A DNA stretch of 12,375 nucleotides, from NCBI GenBank assembly GCA_048498415.1, contig JBEHYA010000064.1, positions 1 through 12,375 on the forward strand, in the 5' to 3' direction. The stretch is from JBEHYA01 sp048498415 (lineage in GTDB: Bacteria; Pseudomonadota; Alphaproteobacteria; UBA9219; RGZA01). This document shows, piece after piece, positions 6,184-12,375 of the stretch (within the stretch, counting starts at the first letter, position 1; each line of letters opens with the position of its first letter). Below the pieces are notes generated by a model that did not search any database, was not told the origin of the DNA, and saw nothing but the letters and a program-made list of their open reading frames with translations. Position numbers and translations under genes: made by a program.

Positions 6184-7446
6184 ATGCGTCGCGTTGTTGT
6201 TACCGGAATGGGCATTGTCTCGCCGCTTGGCGCAGGCCTGAAGACGAATTGGGATAACATCACCAATAGCCGCTCGGGCATCAAAGCCATCACGCATTTC
6301 GATGCGAGCGATCTCACCTGCCGCATCGCCGGCATCATTCCGCGCGGTACCGAACCCGGCCAGCTGAATTTGGATGCGCATGTGCCGCCCAAAGACCAGA
6401 AGAAGATGGATGATTTCATCCTCTATGGTATTGCCGCCGCCGACGAAGCAATTGAATCCAGTGGCTGGAAACCGCAGACGGACGAAGAACGCCAGCGCAC
6501 CGGCGTGATGATCGGTTCCGGCATCGGCGGCCTTTCCAGCATTTACGATACGTCCATTGTGCTTCATGAAAAGGGCCCCAAGCGCGTCTCGCCGTTTTTT
6601 ATTCCAATGAGCCTCATCAATCTGGTCTCCGGCCAGGTTTCGATTAAGTATGGCTTCCAGGGTCCCAATCACGCCACGGTTACTGCATGTTCTACGGGCG
6701 CGCATGCCATTGGCGATGCCGGCCGACTGATCGCGCTGGGCGATGCGGATGTGATGGTCGCCGGCGGTGCGGAAGCCGCTGTGTGCCGTATTGGCATGGC
6801 GGGTTTCGCGGCGCTTCGCGCGCTTTCCACCAATTTCAATGATACGCCTGAAAAAGGCTCACGCCCTTACGATAAAGACCGCGATGGTTTCGTGATGGGC
6901 GAGGGCGCCGGCATTGTGGTGCTGGAAGAACTGGAGCACGCCAAGAAGCGCGGCGCCACGATTTATGCCGAACTGATCGGCTACGGTTTATCGGGCGATG
7001 CGCATCATATGACGGCGCCGCCATCGGATGGTAATGGCGGCTTCCGTGCCATGCAGATGGCAATGAAACGCGCCGAAATTAGGCCAGCCGATGTCGATTA
7101 CATCAACGCGCACGGTACCTCCACGCCGCTGGGCGATGAAATTGAACTGGGCGCCATCAAGCGCATGTTCGTGAATTCAATCGATAAAATTTCCGTCTCC
7201 TCCACCAAATCGGCGATTGGCCATTTGCTGGGCGCAGCGGGCGGTGTGGAAGCCATCTATTCAATCATGGCGGCCCGCACCGATACGCTGCCGCCAACCC
7301 TCAATCTCGATAACCCATCCGAGAATTGCCAGGGCGTTGATCTGGTGCCCCACAAGGCGCGCCAGAAGAAAATCAATGTGGCGCTCTCTAACTCATTCGG
7401 CTTCGGCGGCACCAATGCCTGCCTGATTTTCCGCGAGTTTGCCTGA
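6184..7446 (+). CDS. fabF: 3-oxoacyl-[acyl-carrier-protein] synthase II (KAS II)
   Basis: FabF condenses malonyl-ACP with acyl-ACP, the elongation step of fatty-acid synthesis, and in many bacteria is needed for C16 to C18 extension. The 420-residue protein has the duplicated thiolase fold with the Cys-His-His triad: C169 in TVTACSTGAH, H310 in NAHGTSTPLGD and H347 in KSAIGHLLGAAG, with the conserved K342. The C-terminal glycine-rich SFGFGGTN is at 404-411. Two histidines mark a KAS I/II rather than a KAS III enzyme, and the sequence MRRVVVTGMGIVSPLG and adjacency to acpP favour FabF over FabB. No clear ribosome-binding site stands before the ATG (the preceding bases are C-rich), which suggests dependence on readthrough or coupling after acpP. 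A 93-bp repeat follows ten bases after the stop. Confidence 0.96.
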   Translation: MRRVVVTGMGIVSPLGAGLKTNWDNITNSRSGIKAITHFDASDLTCRIAGIIPRGTEPGQLNLDAHVPPKDQKKMDDFILYGIAAADEAIESSGWKPQTDEERQRTGVMIGSGIGGLSSIYDTSIVLHEKGPKRVSPFFIPMSLINLVSGQVSIKYGFQGPNHATVTACSTGAHAIGDAGRLIALGDADVMVAGGAEAAVCRIGMAGFAALRALSTNFNDTPEKGSRPYDKDRDGFVMGEGAGIVVLEELEHAKKRGATIYAELIGYGLSGDAHHMTAPPSDGNGGFRAMQMAMKRAEIRPADVDYINAHGTSTPLGDEIELGAIKRMFVNSIDKISVSSTKSAIGHLLGAAGGVEAIYSIMAARTDTLPPTLNLDNPSENCQGVDLVPHKARQKKINVALSNSFGFGGTNACLIFREFA

Positions 7447-7456
7447 TCCTGTCCGC

Positions 7457-7549
7457 GTCATGCCGGCGAAGGCCGGCATCCATGATAGGCCCCAAGACAA
7501 AGATCACCCTGCTTGGCTTTGCTTGGATCCCGGCCTTCGCCGGGATGAC
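7457..7549. repeat. 93-bp paired-hairpin repeat, copy A2
   Basis: This is the same element as 2325-2417, in the same orientation and of identical length. The left hairpin is TGCCGGC (7461-7467) with GCCGGCA (7472-7478); the right is ATCCCGGC (7527-7534) with GCCGGGAT (7539-7546). The 22 bases before the right hairpin differ from copy A1 and no longer pair with the inner left arm, so A2 has lost the inner stem that A1 keeps. It lies just after fabF and may damp readthrough into the next gene. Confidence 0.9.
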
Positions 7550-7660
7550 AAAGTAAGGTTAATTCAGCAAATTCGCTTGTTTTCGCATGCCTGAAATTAT
7601 TGTTCCCTAATCTTCGGGCGGGGTTCTATGCTTAAATCCTGTTACGCAATCAGGAACATC

Positions 7661-8884
7661 ATGACCCGCGCATTTGTATCATTTCTGGGAGCCCTCGCAT
7701 TGCTGGTGATCACCAGCGTGGTGCCCGTGCACGCGCAGGATCTCGACCCCGATATGCAGACCGTGGTGGATGACGATGGCGGCCAGCGCCCGCTCACCAA
7801 GGAAGAATTCGATGCCCTGACATCGAACGACGTTCACTTGCCGGGCGAAGCCGATACGCCGGAAGATGACGACCAGGTCAAAGCCATCATCGAAGGCCGC
7901 GCCCCGCGCCAGGTGGTGCTGCTGGCGGCCGAACCGCCCCCGCAGATGCCGCAGCCCAAAGTCGCCGCCGATATTGCCAGCGATGGCCCGTGGCTCAATA
8001 GCAACCCGCTTAACTGGGGCAAGCTGAAGGGCAAGGTAGTTCTTATCGATTTCTGGACGTATTCCTGCGTCAATTGCCTGCGCACGCTGCCGTATTTAAA
8101 AGCGTGGTACGACCAGTATAATTCCAAAGGCCTCGAGATTATCGGCGTTCACACGCCTGAATTCGATTTTGAAAAAGATCAGGCCAACGTGGAAAAAGCG
8201 ATCAAACGCTTCAAAATCACCTGGCCGGTGGTCATGGATAACGAACGTGAAGTGTGGAACCGCTTCGGCATTAAATACTGGCCCACCCACATTGTGGTCG
8301 GCAAAGACGGTCTGATTTTGGAAGAGCATTTCGGCGAAGGCGGCTATGAGGAAACCGAGAAGGTCATTCGTGCTGGTCTTAGTGCCACGGGCGATATGGC
8401 TAAGGCCGTGACCGCCGATGAAGGCTTTGATAAAGACCAGACCTCAGAAATTTATCTAGGCAGCGCCAAGCGCGGCAAAACTTTTAGCGCGCCCGATAAA
8501 GCGCCGACCGACGACAAACCTTTCACCTATCATTTCCCGCAGCAGCTTGGCAGCGGCGAATGGGCACTGGCCGGCAACTGGCGCAGCTATCCTGAGAAAA
8601 TCACCGCCGCCGGCGCGGATGCAGCATTACGTCTGAATTTTAAAGCCGGCAAAGCGATGGTCGTGCTGGGCAGCGCCGATGGCAAACCCGTGAATGTCAG
8701 CGTGCGCTTAAACGGCGGCGCACCCCGCAATTTATCGGGCGCGGATGTGAAAAACGGTGTGGTGACGGTCACCGATACCCGTCTTTATGAACTGATTGAT
8801 CAGGGCGAGATCAAAGACGGCATCCTCGAGATCCACGCGCAGCGCCCGGGTCTCGAAGCGTATTCTTTTACCTTCGGCAAATAA
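7661..8884 (+). CDS. Exported thioredoxin-like protein resembling the soluble part of DipZ
   Basis: The protein is predicted to act in the periplasm as a thiol-disulfide redox protein. From the ATG at 7661 it has 407 residues. Residues 1-25 form a signal peptide (hydrophobic FVSFLGALALLVITSVV, then VHA before the cleavage point). An acidic, proline-rich linker follows to about residue 105. The thioredoxin fold spans about 106-240, with the CVNC redox motif at 136-139 in FWTYSCVNCLRTLPYL and the cis-proline in KYWPTHIVV. A beta-rich C-terminal domain (about 285-407, with QWAL-like GEWALAGNW and the ending AYSFTFGK) resembles the tail domain of DipZ proteins. Unlike DipZ it has no CcdA/DsbD-type membrane domain, so its electron donor must be separate. 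AGGA at 7652-7655 supports this start; an ATG at 7628 would add 11 residues. Confidence 0.85.
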   Translation: MTRAFVSFLGALALLVITSVVPVHAQDLDPDMQTVVDDDGGQRPLTKEEFDALTSNDVHLPGEADTPEDDDQVKAIIEGRAPRQVVLLAAEPPPQMPQPKVAADIASDGPWLNSNPLNWGKLKGKVVLIDFWTYSCVNCLRTLPYLKAWYDQYNSKGLEIIGVHTPEFDFEKDQANVEKAIKRFKITWPVVMDNEREVWNRFGIKYWPTHIVVGKDGLILEEHFGEGGYEETEKVIRAGLSATGDMAKAVTADEGFDKDQTSEIYLGSAKRGKTFSAPDKAPTDDKPFTYHFPQQLGSGEWALAGNWRSYPEKITAAGADAALRLNFKAGKAMVVLGSADGKPVNVSVRLNGGAPRNLSGADVKNGVVTVTDTRLYELIDQGEIKDGILEIHAQRPGLEAYSFTFGK

Positions 8885-8891
8885 CAATCTA

Positions 8892-8998
8892 CCTCATCCC
8901 CGCGAAGGCGGGGATCCAGGGGACTGGGCCATTATTTAAATTATATATTCCGCTGCAGACGCAGCTTTAGCTGGATTCCCGCTTTCGCGGGAATGAGG
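8892..8998. repeat. 107-bp paired-hairpin repeat B between convergent genes
   Basis: Hairpins ATCCCCGC (8896-8903) with GCGGGGAT (8908-8915) and ATTCCCGC (8975-8982) with GCGGGAAT (8987-8994) face each other, bounded by CCTCAT and ATGAGG and with TCCAG and CTGGAT inside. The spacer is A/T-rich (TTTAAATTATATA) and holds a third hairpin, GCTGC/GCAGC at 8952-8965. It fills the gap between the thioredoxin-like gene and nadK, where it could serve as a two-way transcription stop. Its plan matches A1 and A2, but its sequence differs. Confidence 0.85.
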
Positions 8999-9012
8999 TC
9001 TTTTGCGGAAAA

Positions 9013-9780
9013 CTATTCCGTAAACTGTTCCTGAATGACCTTCTCGGCCAGGTTGCGCTTGGCATCGAACAGCAGGGTCACGCTGATGGTTTTATCTTCG
9101 TGCACGCGCACGCTGCGCACATCGCGCACTTCCGTGAAGTCGGCCGTGGCGCTAACGGGGCGTTTGTCGCCGTCGTTCACATCCACCTGAATAACCGATT
9201 TGGCCGGCAATAATGCACCCCGCCAATGGCGCGGGCGGTGTGGGGCAATCGGCGTTAGCGCCAGCAGCGTGCTGCCAATGGGAATAATCGGGCCATGCAC
9301 GGATAAGTTATAGGCGGTGCTGCCGGCGGGCGTTGCAACCAGCACGCCATCACCATTCAAACCGCTTAAACGTTCAATGCCATCCACCGAAATGCGGAGG
9401 CGCGCGCTTTGGCGGGTCTGGCGGATCATGGAAACTTCATTGAAGGCAAAGCCTTCATGCTTCACGCCGCGAATGTCGGTCGCTTCCATATGCAAGGGGT
9501 GCAGGGTCACGGGTTCAGCCAGCACCAGGCGTTCCACTAAATCGCGCTCGTCATATTCGTTGCACAGAAAACCGTACGTGCCCAAATTCATGCCGAAGAC
9601 CGGCTTGCCCCATTTGATGAGGCCGTGCACCGCATGCAGCATGAAGCCATCGCCGCCAAGGCAGACGATGAAATCCGCTTCGTTTAATGGTACGGAGCCG
9701 TAACGGGCTGACAGGCCGACTAGTGATTGCTGGGCCACATCTGTCGCAGCGGCAAGAAAAGTGATCTTCGGTTGGGTCAT
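9013..9780 (-). CDS. nadK: NAD kinase
   Basis: NAD kinase phosphorylates NAD to NADP and so controls the NADPH supply used, among others, by fatty-acid synthesis. The 255-residue protein is near the length of alphaproteobacterial members. It has the diagnostic GGDG at 42-45 (D44 catalytic), the NE pair at 114-115 in FAFNEVSM, and NGDGVLVATPAGSTAYNLS at 142-160, which binds NAD and holds the second conserved glycine-rich turn. The C-terminal beta region ends in SVTLLFDAKRNLAEKVIQEQF, typical of the alphaproteobacterial type. The ATG at 9778-9780 (MTQPKITF) is preferred: the frame is open further upstream, but that would run into the divergent chpT, and an alternative ATG at 9832-9834 overlaps the chpT start. 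No strong ribosome-binding site is visible. Confidence 0.95.
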   Translation of the reverse strand: MTQPKITFLAAATDVAQQSLVGLSARYGSVPLNEADFIVCLGGDGFMLHAVHGLIKWGKPVFGMNLGTYGFLCNEYDERDLVERLVLAEPVTLHPLHMEATDIRGVKHEGFAFNEVSMIRQTRQSARLRISVDGIERLSGLNGDGVLVATPAGSTAYNLSVHGPIIPIGSTLLALTPIAPHRPRHWRGALLPAKSVIQVDVNDGDKRPVSATADFTEVRDVRSVRVHEDKTISVTLLFDAKRNLAEKVIQEQFTE

Positions 9781-9832
9781 GTTCGTCAGGTTTCGCTTTA
9801 AATCTACGCCAGTCCCCCGTAAAAAGAAATCC

Positions 9833-10483
9833 ATGATGATCGACTTTCGAATCCTTGAGCTTTTAAGCTCTAAAGTCTGCCATGACCTGATCAGCCCCGT
9901 GGGCGCGATCAATAATGGCGTGGAACTGATTGAAGATATCGGCGGCTCGGTCGTCGATGACGCCATGAAGCTGATTTCCAGCAGCGCCACCCAGGCCTCC
10001 AAGCGCCTGCGCCTGTTCCGCATGGCCTATGGCCGGGCGGGGTCGGAGGCGGGGGTAACGCTCAAAGACATCCGCTCCACCGCGCATGATTATTTGAGCC
10101 AGGGCAAATCCGAACTGACCTGGAGCGACGAGCACGCTTTCACGGAACTCACCGAACACAAAGGCGGCCTGAAAACGCTGCTCAATGTGCTGATGATGGC
10201 GGAAGAAGTTTTAAGCCATGGCGGCCAGATTGTGGTCGAGCCTGTCACGCAGGGCAGCAGCAACGGCGTTTCCATTACCGTGACCGGCAAGAACGCCCTG
10301 TTCTCGGATGCCGCCCAGGCGGCGCTTGAAAACCGCTGCAGCGTGGATGAAGTCACCCCCCGCACGGTTCACGCCTATGTACTCGGTTTGACAGCGGAAC
10401 ATTACGGTCTGCAGCTTTCGCATCAGCAGATAAGCGAGGAAAAGCTAAGCCTTCTGCTGCTGCCCCTGGCCCTTGCTGCCTGA
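9833..10483 (+). CDS. chpT: Histidine phosphotransferase ChpT
   Basis: ChpT relays phosphate from the hybrid kinase CckA to CtrA and CpdR in the alphaproteobacterial cell-cycle and motility pathway. The 216-residue protein has the recognisable N-terminal helix SSKVCHDLISPVGAINNGVE (about 12-31), in which H17 is the phosphorylated histidine and the flanking CHDLxSPVGAINNG matches ChpT rather than ordinary HPt proteins. The rest is a degenerate kinase-ATPase-like domain ending in LSLLLLPLALA. Two adjacent ATG codons (9833 and 9836) are possible starts; both have only a weak AAAGAAA upstream. It is divergent from nadK, with 52 bases between starts, and is followed by a CheY-like receiver, cheR and, on the other strand, ctrA. 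That linkage supports the assignment. Confidence 0.9.
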   Translation: MMIDFRILELLSSKVCHDLISPVGAINNGVELIEDIGGSVVDDAMKLISSSATQASKRLRLFRMAYGRAGSEAGVTLKDIRSTAHDYLSQGKSELTWSDEHAFTELTEHKGGLKTLLNVLMMAEEVLSHGGQIVVEPVTQGSSNGVSITVTGKNALFSDAAQAALENRCSVDEVTPRTVHAYVLGLTAEHYGLQLSHQQISEEKLSLLLLPLALAA

Positions 10484-10581
10484 TGCCCGGCTTTATGTGT
10501 TGTTAAATCTTTATCGGCTAGCTTGGCAGTACGTTTTGACACCCGAATTTAGATTCCCCCATTTGACAGGAGCCTGCCGCG

Positions 10582-10953
10582 ATGTCCGGGAAAAACTGCC
10601 TTCTTATTGATGACAGCAAGGTCATCCGCCGCGTTGCGCAAACCATCATGGCCAGCCTTGGCTTTAACTGCTCGGAAGCCGAGAACGGGCAGTTGGCGCT
10701 GGATGCCTGCGCCAAGGCCATGCCCGATCTTATCCTCCTCGACTGGAACATGCCGGTCATGGACGGCCTGACATTTATCAAAAAGCTGCGCGCCACCGCC
10801 GGGGGCGATAAGCCCGTGGTGATTTTCTGCACCACCGAAAACGACTTCTCCCGCATTCAGGAAGGCATGGGGGCAGGGGCGAACGAGTATGTAATGAAGC
10901 CGTTCGATGCCGACATCATTAAATCCAAACTCGAAGTTCTGGGCCTGATGTAA
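10582..10953 (+). CDS. Single-domain CheY-like response regulator
   Basis: This 123-residue protein is a lone receiver domain without an output domain, so it signals by protein contact. All key positions are present with CheY spacing: acidic pair D10-D11, phosphoacceptor D54 in ILLDWNMPVMDG, switch threonine T84 in FCTTEND, aromatic Y103, and K106 in NEYVMKPFD. The FCTTEND and RIQEGMGAGANEYVMKPFD wording is like the receivers found beside cheR or chpT in Alphaproteobacteria, rather than CpdR. Likely roles are a chemotaxis or motor regulator, or a phosphate acceptor for ChpT. Translation is supported by CAGGAG (10567-10572), nine bases before the ATG. A TTGACA at 10536-10541 could be a -35 box but has no good partner. 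cheR starts 32 bases after its stop and is probably cotranscribed. Confidence 0.93.
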   Translation: MSGKNCLLIDDSKVIRRVAQTIMASLGFNCSEAENGQLALDACAKAMPDLILLDWNMPVMDGLTFIKKLRATAGGDKPVVIFCTTENDFSRIQEGMGAGANEYVMKPFDADIIKSKLEVLGLM

Positions 10954-10985
10954 CGACCACCTACCGCGACGGAATACCGTTTCTG

Positions 10986-11828
10986 ATGAAACCCGAAGAC
11001 TTCGATCTTTTTGCAAGCCTTGTTAAACAGCGCTCCGGCCTGATGTTAACGCCGGATAAGGCGTATCTGCTGGAATCGCGCCTGATGCCCATCGCACGCA
11101 AGAACGGCGCCAAAGATCTGGAAGAACTCGCCAAAATCGTCCGCGCCAAGCGCGAAGAGCCTTTGCTGGAAGCCATCACCGAGGCGATGACGACCAACGA
11201 GACGTTCTTCTTCCGCGATAACAAGCCATTCGATCAGTTCAAAACCATCGTCCTGCCGCACATTCTAAAAGTGCGCGAGAGCCGCAAAACCCTGCGCATC
11301 TGGTCGGCCGCGGCGTCCAGCGGGCAGGAAGCGTATTCCCTGGCCATGATTCTAAACGATGCTGCCGCCCAGCTGCAGGGCTGGAAGATCGAGATCATCG
11401 GCACCGATATTTCCAGTGAAATCATCGAAAAGGCGCGCGCCGGCGTCTATACCCAATTCGAAGTGCAACGCGGCCTTCCCATCACCATGCTGATGAAATA
11501 CTTCAAGCAGAATGGCGATAAGTGGACGATCTCCGACCAGATGCGCGGCATGGTCCAGTTCCGCACCATGAACCTGCTTGGCGACTGGATGGGCCTCGGC
11601 ACCTTCGATGTTGTCTTTATGCGCAACGTTCTGATCTATTTCGATGCCCCGACCAAGAGCAAGATCCTGGGCAAAGTAAGCGAATTCATGCCCCCCGACG
11701 GCGTGCTGTTCTTAGGCGGTGCCGAAACCGTTCTCAGCGTCACCGACCGCTTTAAGGGCATGGATGACCAGCGGGGTATTTACGTGCCTGCCAGCGCACC
11801 TGCTGCGTTATGGAAGAAAAGCGCGTAA
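10986..11828 (+). CDS. cheR: CheR-type protein-glutamate O-methyltransferase
   Basis: CheR transfers methyl groups from S-adenosylmethionine to glutamates of chemoreceptors and sets sensory adaptation. The 280-residue protein has the all-alpha N-terminal domain (about 1-65), the conserved TTNETFFFRD at 69-78 that carries the catalytic-site arginine R77, and a Rossmann methyltransferase domain with SAM-binding motif I WSAAASSGQEAYSLAM at 106-121, the acidic GTDIS at 139-143 and RNVLIYFDAPTK at 213-224. The C-terminus (FLGGAETV near 242-249) is normal for the family. No receptor or other che genes are in the window. The ATG at 10986 has a poor ribosome-binding site, so coupling to the receiver gene upstream is likely. 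Given chpT and ctrA nearby, it may serve a motility circuit under CtrA. Confidence 0.95.
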   Translation: MKPEDFDLFASLVKQRSGLMLTPDKAYLLESRLMPIARKNGAKDLEELAKIVRAKREEPLLEAITEAMTTNETFFFRDNKPFDQFKTIVLPHILKVRESRKTLRIWSAAASSGQEAYSLAMILNDAAAQLQGWKIEIIGTDISSEIIEKARAGVYTQFEVQRGLPITMLMKYFKQNGDKWTISDQMRGMVQFRTMNLLGDWMGLGTFDVVFMRNVLIYFDAPTKSKILGKVSEFMPPDGVLFLGGAETVLSVTDRFKGMDDQRGIYVPASAPAALWKKSA

Positions 11829-11874
11829 GCCAAGTTTAGCCTATTGCAGAAGATATCTAGCCCTTACCCTGACT

Positions 11875-11903
11875 CGTCATTGCGAGCGCAGCGAAGCAAT
11901 CCA
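11875..11903 (+). repeat. Left 29-bp inverted repeat flanking the GIY-YIG gene
   Basis: The repeat begins CGTCATTGCGAGCG and ends GAAGCAATCCA, and is the mirror image of 12224-12252 with a single mismatch (C here, A there, at repeat position 15). Internally ATTGC and GCAAT can pair. It ends directly at the stop codon of the nuclease gene (11904-11906). Confidence 0.93.
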
Positions 11904-12197
11904 CTAGCCGTAAATACTAGGAAACAAGTCTTCCCATTTAGGATTCAGCCCTTCAATCAACAAAATCTTCTTTTTACGAGAGCCGCCTTTTAACTGTTTT
12001 TCACGGGCTATGGCTGTCGGCATGTCTTCGTAGACTTCATAATAAACGAGACGATCGCAGCCATACTTAGCCGAAAAGCCTTTAAATGTTTTTAGGCGAT
12101 GCTGACTAGTTCGCTGCAATAAATCCGAAGTGACACCTGTATACAAAGTGCCATTGGGTTTATTTGTCATTATATAGACAGCAGCCCGTTTGTTCAT
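11904..12197 (-). CDS. Small GIY-YIG nuclease-domain protein (UPF0213/YhbQ-like)
   Basis: The 97-residue protein is a free-standing GIY-YIG domain, a fold that cuts DNA with a single metal ion. The signature is seen as VYI at 7-9 and YTG at 19-21 (in VYIMTNKPNGTLYTGVTSDL), with catalytic R29 in LLQRTSQH and catalytic E66 in AIAREKQLKGGSRKKK, followed by the family ending NPKWEDLFP (85-93). All catalytic positions are intact, so the gene is probably functional. Proteins of this class are common in bacteria but poorly understood; nucleic-acid cleavage is expected and the target is unknown. The ATG at 12195-12197 is preceded by CCAGG, eight bases away. It is bounded by near-identical inverted repeats, and its stop codon touches the left one. 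It has the same direction as ctrA but looks like an insert rather than part of that operon. Confidence 0.9.
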   Translation of the reverse strand: MNKRAAVYIMTNKPNGTLYTGVTSDLLQRTSQHRLKTFKGFSAKYGCDRLVYYEVYEDMPTAIAREKQLKGGSRKKKILLIEGLNPKWEDLFPSIYG

Positions 12198-12223
12198 AAA
12201 GCATGCCTGGACGATAAGCTTTA

Positions 12224-12252
12224 TGGATTGCTTCGCTTCGCTCGCAATGACG
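12224..12252 (-). repeat. Right 29-bp inverted repeat flanking the GIY-YIG gene
   Basis: This is the mirror copy of 11875-11903, beginning TGGATTGCTTCG and ending GCAATGACG, with 28 of 29 positions matching. It lies 26 bases upstream of the nuclease start and nine bases beyond the end of ctrA, so it may also sit in the ctrA 3' untranslated region. Confidence 0.93.
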
Positions 12253-12261
12253 GTTAGGTAA

Positions 12262-12375
12262 TTAAGCCGTCGCCGTGCTTGGTGCGCGCTTTTCGCCGCC
12301 TTCGGTGGCGCCGGCGCCTGAGGGATCGCGCAATACGTAGCCGCGGCCCCATACGGTTTCGATGTAATTATCGCC
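12262..12375 (-). CDS. ctrA: Cell-cycle response regulator CtrA, C-terminal end (partial)
   Basis: Only the last 37 residues are in the window; the gene continues beyond the right edge. The visible part begins GDNYIETVWGRGYVLRDPSG, the end of an OmpR-type winged helix-turn-helix domain in which the ETVWGRGYVLRDP wing is characteristic of CtrA. The remaining tail (GAGATEGGEKRAPSTATA) is flexible. In other Alphaproteobacteria CtrA is phosphorylated through ChpT, controls cell division, flagellar and chemotaxis genes, and carries a C-terminal degradation signal. Here the end is TATA, small hydrophobic residues at the extreme terminus that would fit a protease-recognised tail, though this is only suggestive. 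Assignment as CtrA rather than another OmpR-family regulator is supported by the chpT gene 2 kb away. Confidence 0.87.
   Translation of the reverse strand, partial: GDNYIETVWGRGYVLRDPSGAGATEGGEKRAPSTATA

Larger units (their letters stand above)
11875..12252. mobile_element. Putative 378-bp GIY-YIG nuclease element bounded by inverted repeats
   Basis: A single small nuclease gene fills almost the whole space between 29-bp inverted repeats that match at 28 positions. The unit stands alone between cheR and ctrA. Its gene is richer in A and T than the neighbours. No clear target-site duplication flanks it: the bases outside the two ends (CTGACT on the left, GTTAGG on the right) are not direct repeats. 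Calling it mobile is an inference from the compact layout and the terminal repeats; it could also be a domesticated or decaying unit. Confidence 0.5.

Noticed and set aside
6154..6705. Leftward open frame (183 codons) antisense to the start of fabF
   Set aside because: No motif, no ribosome-binding site, and fabF on the other strand is certain.
9781..10023. Upstream extension of the NAD kinase frame to 336 residues
   Set aside because: The extra part is antisense to chpT and lies outside the NAD kinase fold; the ATG at 9778-9780 gives a normal-length enzyme.
10484..10581. CtrA-binding site (TTAA, seven bases, TTAA) before the receiver gene
   Set aside because: Only one half-site, TTAA at 10503-10506, is present and no second half lies at the correct distance. 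No convincing full site was found elsewhere in the window either.
11875..12252. CRISPR-like array from repeated sequences
   Set aside because: There are only two copies of the repeat, they are inverted, and a gene rather than spacers lies between them.

Overview
The window is a gene-dense, moderately GC-rich stretch of an alphaproteobacterial chromosome. The lineage call rests mainly on a ChpT-type histidine phosphotransferase and the C-terminal end of a CtrA-type response regulator, proteins that as far as I know are confined to Alphaproteobacteria. A map-radC pair and an acpP-fabF pair, both common in that class, agree with this. The genus cannot be told from the sequence. There are no rRNA or tRNA genes, no CRISPR array and no phage genes. 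No gene-free stretch exceeds 300 bases.

Layout. Positions 1-84 may hold the tail of an unidentified rightward gene. Positions 85-1606 carry map and radC, leftward. After a 240-base divergent gap come greA (1847-2323) and a DedA-family membrane protein (2572-3213). Two tandem small genes of unknown function, related to each other, lie at 3292-3780. They run head-on into a leftward MsbA-like ABC exporter (3777-5594), whose stop codon overlaps theirs. Next are acpP and fabF of fatty-acid synthesis (5835-7446), then an exported thioredoxin-fold protein resembling the soluble part of DipZ (7661-8884), facing a leftward NAD kinase (9013-9780). The right end is a signalling block: chpT (9833-10483), a single-domain CheY-like receiver (10582-10953), cheR (10986-11828) and, leftward and cut by the window edge, ctrA (12262-12375). 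A small GIY-YIG nuclease gene sits between cheR and ctrA.

How the genes fit together. Most of the window is housekeeping: N-terminal methionine removal, transcription fidelity, fatty-acid elongation, lipid or drug export and NADP supply. The signalling block joins the cell-cycle phosphorelay (ChpT to CtrA) to chemotaxis-type proteins (receiver and CheR methyltransferase).

The most striking structure is a set of intergenic repeats with one common plan. Each has a hairpin bracketed by TCAT and ATCCA, a spacer, then a mirrored hairpin bracketed by TGGAT and ATGA. Two copies are 93 bp and near-identical in their outer parts (after greA and after fabF). A third, of different sequence, lies between the convergent thioredoxin-like gene and nadK. 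In a fourth, the spacer is the complete GIY-YIG nuclease gene between 29-bp inverted repeats that match at 28 positions. This suggests that the nuclease unit and the gene-less repeats may belong to one class of small mobile or domesticated elements, with the nuclease as a possible driver. That is an inference from architecture and is untested.
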